Made by a program: the position numbers and the translations under genes. This document shows positions 1 to 7,695 of a stretch of DNA of 64,000 bases, in pieces; position 1 is the stretch's first letter, and each line of letters begins with the position of its first letter. Origin of the DNA: Eubacteriales bacterium (GTDB taxonomy: Bacteria; Bacillota; Clostridia; Lachnospirales; Lachnospiraceae); the NCBI GenBank assembly GCA_030537195.1, contig JAUNOK010000006.1, positions 49,330 to 113,329 on the forward strand, in the 5' to 3' direction. Under the pieces are notes generated by a model, which had not been told where the DNA came from, searched no databases, and saw only the letters and a program-made list of their open reading frames with translations.

Positions 1-1302
1 TTTCTCAAGCAATGCTTCTTTAATCTGTCTTTCGTTCTCCATGTATATAATGTCTATAACAACTGTATCTGTCTGTAAGAACCTGTAGCATCTATGTACT
101 GCCTGAATAAAATCGTTAAACTCATAATCAATGCCCAAGAATATCTCCCTGTGGCAGTAACGCTGAAAATTACAGCCCGAACCTGATATTGATTTCTTTG
201 TTGCAAACAGCTTGATTCTTCCCTGTGCAAAATCAATAACCCGCTTTTCTCTCAGGTCATAATCCTGTGAGCCGTATATATCTACAACTTCCGGTATTGC
301 CTTAAGAATTGCTTTTCTCTCAGACTCTAAGTCATGCCACAGCAGGAAATGCTCCTCAGGCGAACTCTCTACAATCTCTTTCATCTTTTCAACACGCTTG
401 TCAATACTGTTTCTTTTTACTTCTGCAGCTTCCTTCAAGCCTGCTGCCGCTTCTGTAAATAACTGCATTTGTCCTGTTTTATCAGATGTATCTCCATAAT
501 GTATTGGTATCTCATGCCACCTTACATCAAGGGGAGGTAATACATATCCCTCATCGGAATATTCCGGATTCACATCTGAAGGTTTCGTTATGAACAACGC
601 CCATGATGAAACCCACAGCCAGAATTCATCTTCCATATTCGGGTATAATGTAAGATTGTTTGCCTTAGTGCTGTCTCTCTGAAAGAATCTTGTAAGTGCC
701 TGGCCTGTATCCATCACCTCAAGATAGCCGGCATAATGTATAAGCTCTTTGTATTTGTTTGGACTTGGCGTTGCTGTTGCTACCAGCTTGTAAGGAACAT
801 TCTTGAACTTATCAAGAAATGTCTGGTATGTCTTGCTTCCAAAAGACCTTAAAACACTTGCTTCATCCAGCGATGTTGCAACAAAATAATCTGGTCTTAT
901 ATCGCCATCTCTTACCCTTTCATAGTTGGTAAGAACAATACTGCTGTCACAGGATTCTACTTCTTCCATGCTTCTGCAATAAACAGGTGCATCATATCCA
1001 AGAACATTCACAGCGTCCTGTGTAAATTCCTGTTTTACTCCAAGCGGAAGAACAATCAAAGCCCTTCCGCCCTCATGATTTATTACCTGTTTGCAGAATT
1101 CTATCTCCTGTATGGTCTTACCTAAACCAAAACTTTCAAATAAAGCTCTTCTTCCACCTTTAAGTGCCCATATGACAGCATCCTTTTGATGTGGCTTTAA
1201 TGCTTTGTTAATCTCTGCCGGATTTACTTCAAATCCGCTATCCTGTGCAAGTTCTATCTTGCTTTCTAAAAACTCCTCGTATGTCATTTCTGAAAGGAAC
1301 AT
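1..1302 (-). CDS. Phage SNF2/DEAD-like helicase, 3' part outside window
   Basis: Reading the minus strand gives one open frame from about 1370 to the window edge. It contains a Walker A-like FGLGKT, a DEAx-type box (LDEAS), motif III-like TATPSPN and a C-terminal helicase half (RCYRFLQTDTV). This matches phage-encoded superfamily 2 helicases that load or remodel replication and recombination intermediates. The start is uncertain. The first ATG in frame is at 1302 and has no clear ribosome site. A GGAG near 1335 would better fit the in-frame CTG nine bases downstream, or the GTG at 1314. The protein is incomplete at its C-terminus. Confidence 0.8.
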   Translation of the reverse strand, partial: MFLSEMTYEEFLESKIELAQDSGFEVNPAEINKALKPHQKDAVIWALKGGRRALFESFGLGKTIQEIEFCKQVINHEGGRALIVLPLGVKQEFTQDAVNVLGYDAPVYCRSMEEVESCDSSIVLTNYERVRDGDIRPDYFVATSLDEASVLRSFGSKTYQTFLDKFKNVPYKLVATATPSPNKYKELIHYAGYLEVMDTGQALTRFFQRDSTKANNLTLYPNMEDEFWLWVSSWALFITKPSDVNPEYSDEGYVLPPLDVRWHEIPIHYGDTSDKTGQMQLFTEAAAGLKEAAEVKRNSIDKRVEKMKEIVESSPEEHFLLWHDLESERKAILKAIPEVVDIYGSQDYDLREKRVIDFAQGRIKLFATKKSISGSGCNFQRYCHREIFLGIDYEFNDFIQAVHRCYRFLQTDTVVIDIIYMENERQIKEALLEK

Positions 1303-1348
1303 CGTACGAATCACTCTGGCCAGAGTTCCAAGCTCCTTTCTGATATTT

Positions 1349-1540
1349 TTATTTCTCTGCTGCCCTCATGCATTTATATGAGCAGTAGTATTTACCGCGT
1401 CTCTTGTATCCCCATGTTTCCTTGTTTATTGTTATTGCGGATACATATTTATCGCATTGTGCACAATAAAACCCATAAGCATCATTGCGCTTCTTTACTG
1501 GGAGACTTCGCCTTTCTGTCCGGCTTGTCCTTCTGTACTG
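1349..1540 (-). CDS. Small Cys-rich zinc-ribbon-like phage protein without a visible start codon
   Basis: A minus-strand frame between TAA at 1541-1543 and TAA at 1349-1351 encodes a plausible mini zinc finger: YCAQC, then CSYKC about 25 residues later, ending CMRAAEK. It lies between the preceding gene and the helicase, in the expected operon position. No in-frame ATG, GTG or TTG occurs before the first cysteine pair. It is therefore either translated from an unusual start, fused by frameshifting to the upstream frame that ends at 1482, or broken by an indel. Confidence 0.45.
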   Translation of the reverse strand, partial: QYRRTSRTERRSLPVKKRNDAYGFYCAQCDKYVSAITINKETWGYKRRGKYYCSYKCMRAAEK

Positions 1541-1838
1541 TTACTGCATCGCTTAATGCAGAAATACAGACTTCTAAAGACTTACAATGTTCTTCAATTA
1601 CCTCACTTAAGCGGTTCTTGATATATTCAGCCGCATCATCAGCTATATCTTTCATGCCTGGGAGCTTGTACAGCTCTGTATATCCTGCGTAATGGCTTCT
1701 ATCCTCGCTTGGTTCTCCCTTAAATAAATCTGCCCCTGTAAGCTCTTCCTTGACGCGGTACATATCCAGTACCATATTTGCACCATCTTCAATTGCAAGC
1801 CCCAGCTTGCCTATCTGTAACAATGTTTCCTGTGTCAT
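1482..1838 (-). CDS. Hypothetical phage protein, 118 aa
   Basis: A soluble, mostly helical, acidic protein of no family I recognise. The C-terminal 20 residues are Lys/Asp/Ser-rich (DKPDRKAKSPSKEAQ) and probably disordered. Its ATG overlaps the stop of the upstream 28-aa gene in a TAATG arrangement, indicating translational coupling. It belongs to the leftward early operon. The function is unknown. Confidence 0.65.
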   Translation of the reverse strand: MTQETLLQIGKLGLAIEDGANMVLDMYRVKEELTGADLFKGEPSEDRSHYAGYTELYKLPGMKDIADDAAEYIKNRLSEVIEEHCKSLEVCISALSDAVTVQKDKPDRKAKSPSKEAQ

Positions 1839-1924
1839 TAGTTGTCCTCTCCAGCTTTACAGAATCCGACGATAACACTCGCTAATGCTGCTCCGGCTAT
1901 AAAGCTTATTATCTCTGCAATCAT
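1838..1924 (-). CDS. 28-aa single-span membrane microprotein
   Basis: It starts at ATG 1924 preceded by AGGAGG-atat, an excellent ribosome site, and ends at a TAA overlapping the next gene's ATG. The sequence MIAEIISFIAGAALASVIVG followed by a short polar tail is a single hydrophobic helix. The ribosome site and coupling argue for real translation. Similar-sized hydrophobic peptides occur at 6867-6953 and 7251-7331 in the same operon. Its role is unknown. Confidence 0.6.
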   Translation of the reverse strand: MIAEIISFIAGAALASVIVGFCKAGEDN

Positions 1925-1932
1925 ATATCCTC

Positions 1933-2430
1933 CTACTCCCTGTTGTTCTCTAGCAGGGCATTATAAAATTCAGGGTCCTTAAGCGGACGCTGTTCGTAAT
2001 TTGCAAATTTTTTTGCGCGCGCAGGCGCTATATTATTTTGTTTTTGTTTATGTTTATATATGGCTACGGTTTCTCCTACGGATTGTGCTTCGGTTTGTAC
2101 TACGCTTTCTCCTACGCTTTGTCCTACGGATTTGAAAGTGCAAATTTTATATTTATTAGGGCTTCCTTTCTTCCCTCTTTGGAATTCTATAAGGCCTGCA
2201 TCTATTAATCTGTTCCTGTTCTCGACTAACGTAGCCTCTCTTGACATCTGACAACGAGACATTACTCGCTGGTTATCTACTTGTATCCACTCGCACCACC
2301 CAGCCATGTTATTAATACTAAGTAATTTGTAGTACAATAACTGCGCTGAGCCCGGCAAGTAATGACTTTCGAGCCACCTTTCAAACCCGTTCAGTTGTTT
2401 TATGTAGTCGATTCTCTGTTCTGTCCTCAC
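1933..2430 (-). CDS. DnaD-like phage replisome organiser N-domain protein
   Basis: The first ~100 residues resemble the winged-helix N-terminal domain of Gram-positive phage replication-initiation (DnaD/DnaB-like) proteins: YKLLSINN, then QMSREATL and a beta-wing LIEFQRGKKGSPNKY. The next stretch carries imperfect QSVGE repeats (about residues 103-122), then a basic tail. The start is GTG at 2430, overlapping the RusA gene by 4 bases. Its context among replication genes supports a role in origin binding or helicase loading. It lacks an obvious DnaD C-domain, so it may be a shortened version. Confidence 0.65.
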   Translation of the reverse strand: MRTEQRIDYIKQLNGFERWLESHYLPGSAQLLYYKLLSINNMAGWCEWIQVDNQRVMSRCQMSREATLVENRNRLIDAGLIEFQRGKKGSPNKYKICTFKSVGQSVGESVVQTEAQSVGETVAIYKHKQKQNNIAPARAKKFANYEQRPLKDPEFYNALLENNRE

Positions 2431-2813
2431 TGCACCACCTCTTCCAATACCACCTCTATTCGTGGATTATGCTTGTCTATGAAGAAGTGGTCTTCAAAAC
2501 CTACTATATTGTTCCAGCCATCATTATCCAGAACCTTGCACTTAACAAGTGCGTCCTGTATAAACTTATGTGCAACACCTGATATATTATCAAGGTCACG
2601 CTTTCTATTAGGCTCATAGAAAGTGTATTTAATCCTCACTGGATTATTTATATGAGTACGTTTTAATTTAAGCCTTATCGCGTTAGATATAATCATCTGA
2701 TACTGCTGTTTCATGTCATTCCCGTCACAATGTCCATTATGAAAACATCTTTCCGCTTTAAGGTATTCATTCAATCCCGGCAGTGTGCCCTTGATTGTAA
2801 ATGCATAGAGCAT
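2427..2813 (-). CDS. rusA: RusA-family Holliday junction resolvase
   Basis: A protein of 128 aa, the usual size for RusA endonucleases, which cleave four-way junctions during phage recombination and replication. The acidic metal-binding signature is visible: RKRDLDNI (Asp73 and Asp75), a downstream Lys and Asp87 in KFIQDALV, then DNDGW around 96-100. It starts at ATG 2813 with an AAGGAG ribosome site and overlaps the replication gene by 4 bases, so the two are coupled. Confidence 0.88.
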   Translation of the reverse strand: MLYAFTIKGTLPGLNEYLKAERCFHNGHCDGNDMKQQYQMIISNAIRLKLKRTHINNPVRIKYTFYEPNRKRDLDNISGVAHKFIQDALVKCKVLDNDGWNNIVGFEDHFFIDKHNPRIEVVLEEVVQ

Positions 2814-2897
2814 CTTTCTCCTTTCCGCCTCCCGGCAAGTATGTAACCGAGAGGCTGGTTTTATTCTGCTGTGCGAAAAATGTGATATATTCAGCAG

Positions 2898-3215
2898 TTA
2901 TAAATAAGACCTTCCATATCTTTCTCTGAAAACTTCTCTAGCCGGATCATCTTCATTTCCATAAAGACTTCTGTAGTATTCCTTTTCCCATGCAAGCTGA
3001 CCTGCTATCTTACTCAGCTTTTCAGCAACGCTATTGTCATGTATCTGCCTTGTACCGCCTGCCATATTATGCTCAGCATCACATACAGGTATCTTTATTC
3101 CATCTTCTTCTGCAAGTTCCCTGATTCCTATACCGAACAGCAGATGATGTACTGTATGTGTAGGCTTACCGCAAAAGATACAGAATCCGTTATATTTCGT
3201 TAAAACACTTTTCAT
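2898..3215 (-). CDS. HNH-like Cys/His phage nuclease-like protein
   Basis: A short protein with CIFCG near the N-terminus, a THTVHHL pair and a later C-x3-H (VCDAEHN). These are consistent with a treble-clef, HNH-type fold found in small phage endonucleases. GGGGAGG lies just upstream of ATG 3215, so I place the start there rather than at an upstream GTG. The gene begins 2 bases before the stop of the nuclease gene ahead. Catalysis is inferred; it could be only a DNA-binding zinc protein. Confidence 0.6.
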   Translation of the reverse strand: MKSVLTKYNGFCIFCGKPTHTVHHLLFGIGIRELAEEDGIKIPVCDAEHNMAGGTRQIHDNSVAEKLSKIAGQLAWEKEYYRSLYGNEDDPAREVFRERYGRSYL

Positions 3216-3216
3216 A

Positions 3217-4020
3217 CTACACCTCCCCAATCAAATCACTTGACCAGATAGGAGTTTTAAGTATCTTTGTATGCTTGCAGTAATCACAGTGTTCGCACCT
3301 TACCGGATCTATGTCATTATTCTTTAATGCCAGTATCTTAGGTACATTATTCTCAACTTCCGCAAGAGCTTCATCAAGAAGAGACTGTTCACATGCTATA
3401 ACCTGTATATCCGGCTCTTTCTCCTTTGATACCGCTGCTATAAAGAACGGCAGTTTCTTTCCTGTATTAATTTCCACAACCTTCTGATAGACAGCTCCCT
3501 GAAGGTAATATCCCCACTCATGCAGAAAATTCATGTTGCCTGCATCTGCATGATAGAATGTCTTAGTTATGCTCTGGCATGTCTTAAGGTCAACAATGCA
3601 CTTATCATTAATATAACTGTCAATCTTAATTTTCCATTTAGCACCAAACATATCAGCGGTCATTATTACCTGCTTTTCTCCGCTCATATATGCCATAAAT
3701 AACTCATCTCGTTCACATCTGTTAATCATTTCATTGGCCTTAATATATTTAGCCATAAGTGAACCGTCTTTCTTAAACATACATGGATGCTGTGTCTTAA
3801 ATACATCAAGCGTTCCCTCAAAATGTGCATCAACATAAGAACCAACCATAAGGGCATCTGAATCTTCCATATTCTCAACCCATTCTTCATTGAGTTTAGC
3901 CATTGCATAGGCTTCACAACCAGGACGACCAAGTGAACCCACAAAATTCTTATACTGAGATACACTTAAATACTCTCTGTCCGCTTCTGTACTGTAATAA
4001 TTTTCACTTGTTAATATCAT
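3217..4020 (-). CDS. PD-(D/E)XK nuclease-like phage exonuclease
   Basis: The core around residues 125-175 shows KIKIDSYINDKCIVDLKT, the D-x(n)-(D/E)xK pattern of RecB/Cas4-like exonucleases, followed by a Gln/Tyr motif (YYLQGAVYQKVV). A C-terminal cysteine cluster (CEHCDYCKH) may bind metal. Such proteins resect DNA ends for phage single-strand annealing recombination and usually pair with an annealing protein. Here the 4017-4817 gene fills that position, overlapping by 4 bases. Confidence 0.8.
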   Translation of the reverse strand: MILTSENYYSTEADREYLSVSQYKNFVGSLGRPGCEAYAMAKLNEEWVENMEDSDALMVGSYVDAHFEGTLDVFKTQHPCMFKKDGSLMAKYIKANEMINRCERDELFMAYMSGEKQVIMTADMFGAKWKIKIDSYINDKCIVDLKTCQSITKTFYHADAGNMNFLHEWGYYLQGAVYQKVVEINTGKKLPFFIAAVSKEKEPDIQVIACEQSLLDEALAEVENNVPKILALKNNDIDPVRCEHCDYCKHTKILKTPIWSSDLIGEV

Positions 4021-4817
4021 TCAGCAACACCTCCCATAGGATTAGGAACTTCCTCTTCTACCGGGAAATAATCTTCCGCTTTAGCCTGTCCATCTTTAAG
4101 GGCTTTATATACTCCCTTAAGGTTAATAAATTCATCTTCCCCAAAATCTGCACAATTACGCTCTGCATACTTCTCTATCTGTTCTCTTGTTACCTTAAAT
4201 TCTACCTTGAATGCATTAATAAGCTTGGTTACTCTTTCATTAATAGGCTCTTTGCCTATTCCTTTTCTAACTGTTTCTTTACACTCTCCAACAGCCATAT
4301 CAACAACATCTCCTGGTATAACTCCAAGAATGCAGGCTCTCATTCGTCTTGCGCCAAAATTAGCTGTTGCCTCATAAATATCCCTGCTGTCTGTAAGCTG
4401 ATATGTACCCTTCTTAGTATCTCTCTTATGCTCTACTGTAAATATCTTAGTAACTCTCGTATTTGATTCCAAATCCCAAGCATAAGCCATCATCTCTGAT
4501 GAGCCATTCTTCTGTTCAAGTTCAATAACTCCGTAATCAATATTACCCCAGTTCTGAGCAAGGGCTTCTGCAAGCCTTATAGATGGTCCCATAACTGTCT
4601 GTCCACCTCTTGGATAAGAATATATAGCCTGCTCTGCTAAAGTTGCCCTCTGGCACGTTCTCTTGATTCTCTCCATTGCGTCATATTCATCTCTTGGGAA
4701 CTTCTTAGCCATAACTATTGCCCCCTGAACTTCCTGTGCCTGTCTGCTTATCATCATCTCTGTCTGTGATGTTTTAGAAACAGCCATCTGCTGTCCCATT
4801 GGTATCATGCTGTCCAT
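4017..4817 (-). CDS. Phage protein, possible single-strand annealing protein
   Basis: 266 aa. The central region (GPSIRLAEALAQNWGNI, then YAWDLESNTRVTKIF and SRDIYEATANFGARRMR) is a well-ordered soluble domain. It sits directly upstream of a PD-(D/E)XK exonuclease and downstream of an SMC-like ATPase, where many phages encode RecT, Erf or Sak annealing proteins. I do not see a clear RecT or Erf signature, so the annealing role is inferred from position only. The start at ATG 4817 is preceded by AGGAGG. Confidence 0.5.
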   Translation of the reverse strand: MDSMIPMGQQMAVSKTSQTEMMISRQAQEVQGAIVMAKKFPRDEYDAMERIKRTCQRATLAEQAIYSYPRGGQTVMGPSIRLAEALAQNWGNIDYGVIELEQKNGSSEMMAYAWDLESNTRVTKIFTVEHKRDTKKGTYQLTDSRDIYEATANFGARRMRACILGVIPGDVVDMAVGECKETVRKGIGKEPINERVTKLINAFKVEFKVTREQIEKYAERNCADFGEDEFINLKGVYKALKDGQAKAEDYFPVEEEVPNPMGGVAE

Positions 4818-4832
4818 TATTAATTAAACCTC

Positions 4833-6263
4833 CTATAATTCTGTAACTATTAAATCTGTATCATCTGTTGTTCTTGTTGCTATAAACTGCAGTCCCTTGT
4901 CCTTACATTTCTTATAAAGCTGATTTCTAAGTGTTGTAGAAAGCTTCTCCACACCATCAATAAGCAGAAGCTGTATTCCATTCGGCTTCTGCAGAGCTAC
5001 ATCAATGCATAAATCCAGCTTTTCACCTTCTGATAAATTACTGATTGGAAGTCCGTTAATAAGAGGTATACCATTTTCAACTGAAAGTCCTTCAATTGGT
5101 ATGCTGCATTCTTCCAGTATTTCACCCGGTAATGTTCGTGCTTTCTCAATCTTATCTGTGAGAATCTGTGACTGCTCTGCCAGCTCATCTACCTGATTCT
5201 GAAGCATTATCATTCTGTCATACTCATTAATGTGAGCTTTCATATCTTCAATAGCTTGTGCCTGTTTACTCAGTTCAGATGTATCTCTTATATCCCTATC
5301 AACATACTCATTGTACTCAGCACATTGTGCGTTATATTCAGCAACGGAGGCCTCATAAGTTTTATCTGCCAGAGCAAGCTTATCTGCCTTATTAGATGCA
5401 AGACTGCTCTGTTCCTGCCTTAAACTTACAATCTGTCCTTCAAGTCTTGTAATATCCTCTGTTATCTGCTTATCACGAGAACTGAACTCTCTTTCAATAG
5501 CAGCTTTTTCAATCTCTCTATCTGCCTCAAACTTACGGATTTTATTGTTCTTGTTCTCAATTACCTGCTTGGCACGCTCCACAAGCTGATTATCACGCTG
5601 AATACTTTCTATCTGTCTATAGATATCTCCGGCAGATGCATTTCTCCACTTCTCAGCGTCATAACCTTCTGGAAGTGTCCTGCCTATATCTTCTATAAAC
5701 GCTATCTTATTTCTTCTGTCTCTGTCTATATTCCTTCTGTTCTGGTAATACTCTCCATTTTCACTCTGAATGTCATTAAGAACTGCAAGAATATTCTGGT
5801 CATAATTAACCCATGCCGGTATCTCTCCAAACCACTGCTTAATAGTGTTCATATCCCAGTCATACTGAATCATATCCAGAATGATTGCATTCTGCTGTTT
5901 CTTATCCATAGCCATAAACTCTATTGGATTAAGCTGCAAAGGAGTAAATATCTCCTTAAGAAAAGCTTCAGGGCTTCCTATTTCACGCCCATTCTGCTTG
6001 ATAGATTTGTAATCCGCTCTATTAATACGGCTCTTTCTATCAATAGATAATCCGCTGTCCATCTCAATAAGAATTTCTCCTTCAACAGCTCCGCGTCTTA
6101 CAATTACATCTCTGCCGGATTTATTAGTTAATGCATATCTGATAGCGTCAAGTACTGATGATTTACCTACACCATTTGAACCTGAAAGCTCTATGCTTTC
6201 ACCATTCATGTTAAATTCCCTAATACCCAGTATGTCTCGAATTTGAATCTTTGTTGTTCTCAT
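4833..6263 (-). CDS. SMC/RecF-like coiled-coil AAA ATPase (phage)
   Basis: 476 aa from ATG 6263, chosen because GAAGGAAAT precedes it and the preceding codons overlap another gene. It has Walker A GSNGVGKSS near residue 30 and two long coiled-coil arms (about 190-370). A C-terminal ABC signature-like NLSEGEKLDL is followed by Walker B LLLIDGVE. The layout is that of a small SbcC/RecF/SMC relative acting on DNA ends with the neighbouring nuclease and putative annealing protein. The D-loop acid after Walker B is Gly-Val-Glu, a slightly unusual form. Confidence 0.8.
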   Translation of the reverse strand: MRTTKIQIRDILGIREFNMNGESIELSGSNGVGKSSVLDAIRYALTNKSGRDVIVRRGAVEGEILIEMDSGLSIDRKSRINRADYKSIKQNGREIGSPEAFLKEIFTPLQLNPIEFMAMDKKQQNAIILDMIQYDWDMNTIKQWFGEIPAWVNYDQNILAVLNDIQSENGEYYQNRRNIDRDRRNKIAFIEDIGRTLPEGYDAEKWRNASAGDIYRQIESIQRDNQLVERAKQVIENKNNKIRKFEADREIEKAAIEREFSSRDKQITEDITRLEGQIVSLRQEQSSLASNKADKLALADKTYEASVAEYNAQCAEYNEYVDRDIRDTSELSKQAQAIEDMKAHINEYDRMIMLQNQVDELAEQSQILTDKIEKARTLPGEILEECSIPIEGLSVENGIPLINGLPISNLSEGEKLDLCIDVALQKPNGIQLLLIDGVEKLSTTLRNQLYKKCKDKGLQFIATRTTDDTDLIVTEL

Positions 6264-6417
6264 TATTTCCTTCAAAATTAAATACCATTTGCCCGTTTCG
6301 GGACTCCCTAAAGTTACCCATATACTGTCTGCGTCTTTCTTCCTCCTTATCCTGGCAGTCACATCTTTCTCCAGGGTCTAAAAGAGCACCACAGTAACTA
6401 CATTCATAATTCCACAT
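6220..6417 (-). CDS. Small zinc-binding phage protein, 65 aa
   Basis: The N-terminus carries CSYCG...CDC, a likely zinc knuckle, followed by a charged helix (QDKEEERRRQY) and an Asn-rich tail. It overlaps the ATPase gene by 44 bases in another frame, so the last ~15 residues are constrained by overlap. The function is unknown. The Cys pattern and operon position favour a real gene. Confidence 0.55.
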   Translation of the reverse strand: MWNYECSYCGALLDPGERCDCQDKEEERRRQYMGNFRESRNGQMVFNFEGNNENNKDSNSRHTGY

Positions 6418-6494
6418 TGCTTTTTACTCCAAAATGGTCTACACTATTATTGAATTCTTATCTGAGTTGCGGTGTTGCCTCACTGCAGCTCTTT

Positions 6495-6653
6495 TTATAT
6501 AGTTGGAAGTCTGTAAGCTCCTTCCGGCACAAAGCTGAATATCTCCAACAATCTCAGCCTTGTATACCACCGGGCAGCTAGCTCTGTGTTTCCATTCCTA
6601 AGATTCTCATTAATTCTCTTGTTGTAAGATATTATTAATCCTATTCTTCTCAT
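6495..6653 (-). CDS. Hypothetical phage protein, 52 aa
   Basis: A basic small protein beginning MRRIGLIISYNKRINENLR. Its ATG overlaps the stop of the upstream 57-aa gene (ATGA), and the upstream gene supplies an AAGGGAG ribosome site. No family is recognised. About 75 bases without a gene follow before 6417. Confidence 0.5.
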   Translation of the reverse strand: MRRIGLIISYNKRINENLRNGNTELAARWYTRLRLLEIFSFVPEGAYRLPTI

Positions 6654-6823
6654 GCTCTTACTCCCTTTCTCATATTGATATTTCGTGCGAAGTTCTCTAC
6701 AGCGGCCCTTAATCTATTCTGCCTAGCTTCTCTCTCCTCCGCTGTAAGTTCTTCTGGAGCAAAAGTATTAACTACACTCCCATCGGGATATGTTATGGTG
6801 TTTTTTAATATGTATTTGTCCAT
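6650..6823 (-). CDS. Hypothetical phage protein, 57 aa
   Basis: The product has a short beta-like N-terminus with PDGSVVNTF and a charged helical C-terminus (ELTAEEREARQNRL). It starts at ATG 6823 and is coupled by ATGA to the 52-aa gene. Small acidic/basic proteins like this are common in phage early operons. The function is unknown. Confidence 0.5.
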   Translation of the reverse strand: MDKYILKNTITYPDGSVVNTFAPEELTAEEREARQNRLRAAVENFARNINMRKGVRA

Positions 6824-6866
6824 GCAATCACCCGTTCTTTCTTTGTTATCTAATATTATTTAGTTA

Positions 6867-6953
6867 CTATTTGTCCTTATGTCTCGGTTCATTGCATAAC
6901 ATCAATATTGTCATGCAGATAATAGCCGTTATTGTTATTGCTGTATAATTCAC
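6867..6953 (-). CDS. 28-aa membrane microprotein, GTG start
   Basis: AGGAGG ends seven bases before GTG 6953. The product MNYTAITITAIICMTILMLC plus a polar tail is one hydrophobic span. It is the first gene after the palindrome at 6977-6993. The strong ribosome site supports expression. The role is unknown. Confidence 0.55.
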   Translation of the reverse strand: MNYTAITITAIICMTILMLCNEPRHKDK

Positions 6954-6976
6954 TCTCTCACCTCCTCGAATAGATA

Positions 6977-6993
6977 ATCAAATTTAATTTGAT
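6977..6993. promoter_or_regulatory. Candidate repressor operator, copy 1
   Basis: ATCAAATTTAATTTGAT is a perfect 8+1+8 palindrome. An identical 17-bp copy lies at 7591-7607. This copy is placed just past the stop of the Cro-like gene and before the 6867-6953 gene, so it could separate two transcription units of the early operon. Confidence 0.65.
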
Positions 6994-6994
6994 T

Positions 6995-7192
6995 TTAATG
7001 GTAAAAAATATTATCTAGTGGCATATTATATAATTCTGATAATCTAAGTCCTTGTGTAACAGTTGGCTCAGATGTTCCCTTTTCCCAGTTAACTAAAGTG
7101 TTTTTTGAAATTTTCATATTTTTTGCCACTTCCTCCTGTGTTAAGCCTGCATTAACTCTGGCTGCTGCCAGACTAATCTGTAATTTTTCCAT
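6995..7192 (-). CDS. Cro-like XRE-family regulator
   Basis: 65 aa made almost entirely of one helix-turn-helix: AGLTQEEVAKNMKISKNTLVNWEKG then a stabilising helix. It is the usual size of Cro or early regulators. It faces the CI-like gene at 7696 across a region with two repressor-type palindromes, the standard lysis-lysogeny switch arrangement. It probably binds the 17-bp palindromes in competition with the 7696-8082 repressor. Confidence 0.85.
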   Translation of the reverse strand: MEKLQISLAAARVNAGLTQEEVAKNMKISKNTLVNWEKGTSEPTVTQGLRLSELYNMPLDNIFYH

Positions 7193-7250
7193 TGAATTTT
7201 ATACACTCCTTTCCCCCGTATAGCCTGATAGGACAGCCTTTAATATATTG

Positions 7251-7331
7251 TTACGCTTCTTTTCTGTTTAGCTTATAAAGCAATGCAACAGTGATAATAC
7301 CTAATACTATCTGTATTATATCCAGTACCAT
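7251..7331 (-). CDS. 26-aa membrane microprotein
   Basis: ATG 7331 is preceded by AGAGGTGAG. The product MVLDIIQIVLGIITVALLY with a basic tail KLNRKEA is a single hydrophobic helix in positive-inside orientation. It lies between the 41-aa gene and the Cro-like gene in the same direction. It is not attributable to a known family. Confidence 0.5.
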   Translation of the reverse strand: MVLDIIQIVLGIITVALLYKLNRKEA

Positions 7332-7403
7332 CTCACTCACCTCTTTTCATATTACATTTCTATTGACAATATATTTATATCAAGGTAATCTAGTAATGAG
7401 GTC

Positions 7404-7421
7404 GGGGAGATTTCTCTCCCC
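7404..7421. terminator. GC-rich hairpin, possible partial terminator
   Basis: Perfect 7-bp stem GGGGAGA/TCTCCCC with a 4-base loop, immediately past the stop of the 41-aa gene. No U-run follows on the minus strand, so it may attenuate or stabilise the early transcript rather than end it. Confidence 0.4.
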
Positions 7422-7428
7422 TCTTTCA

Positions 7429-7554
7429 TTATTGTAGGATTTCTCTTATGAGTTTTATTATCTCAATAAGTAAATCCAGTGAAGCGGTTGCGAATGCTAA
7501 CTTGGTTAGGGTAGGCTTGCAATCGCTTCTTTTTTTACCTTGTTTCTTGCTCAT
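7429..7554 (-). CDS. 41-aa basic/amphipathic phage peptide
   Basis: The first gene of the leftward operon. AGGAGATAAAGAA precedes ATG 7554. It has a basic N-terminus (MSKKQGKKRSD) followed by an amphipathic helix (SLDLLIEIIKLIREILQ). The position right after the early promoter is typical of immediate-early phage regulators, but no homologue is recognised. Confidence 0.5.
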   Translation of the reverse strand: MSKKQGKKRSDCKPTLTKLAFATASLDLLIEIIKLIREILQ

Positions 7555-7583
7555 TTCTTTATCTCCTTTCCTTTAATGATTGT

Positions 7584-7612
7584 ATTTTAAATCAAATTTA
7601 ATTTGATGTCAA
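7584..7612 (-). promoter_or_regulatory. Early leftward promoter with operator inside the spacer
   Basis: On the minus strand TTGACA (7612-7607) is followed after 17 bases by TAAAAT (7589-7584). The spacer contains the 17-bp palindrome ATCAAATTTAATTTGAT at 7591-7607, identical to the copy at 6977. A repressor bound here would block polymerase directly. Confidence 0.75.
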
Positions 7613-7642
7613 TACTAAAATCAAATTATTTTTGTTTTTTTG

Positions 7643-7671
7643 TTGACTTATATAAAATTAAAATGTATTAT
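7643..7671 (+). promoter_or_regulatory. Repressor promoter
   Basis: TTGACT at 7643-7648, 17-base spacer, TATTAT at 7666-7671, then AAGGAGG and the repressor ATG at 7696. A single half-site (ATCAAATTA) lies just upstream near 7619, which could allow autoregulation. Confidence 0.65.
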
Positions 7672-7695
7672 TCTTTATATAAGGAGGTTTTAGAT

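Noticed and set aside
1378..1692. 104-aa plus-strand frame in the phage region
   Set aside because: Antisense of the small zinc-ribbon and 118-aa genes, with no ribosome site or family.
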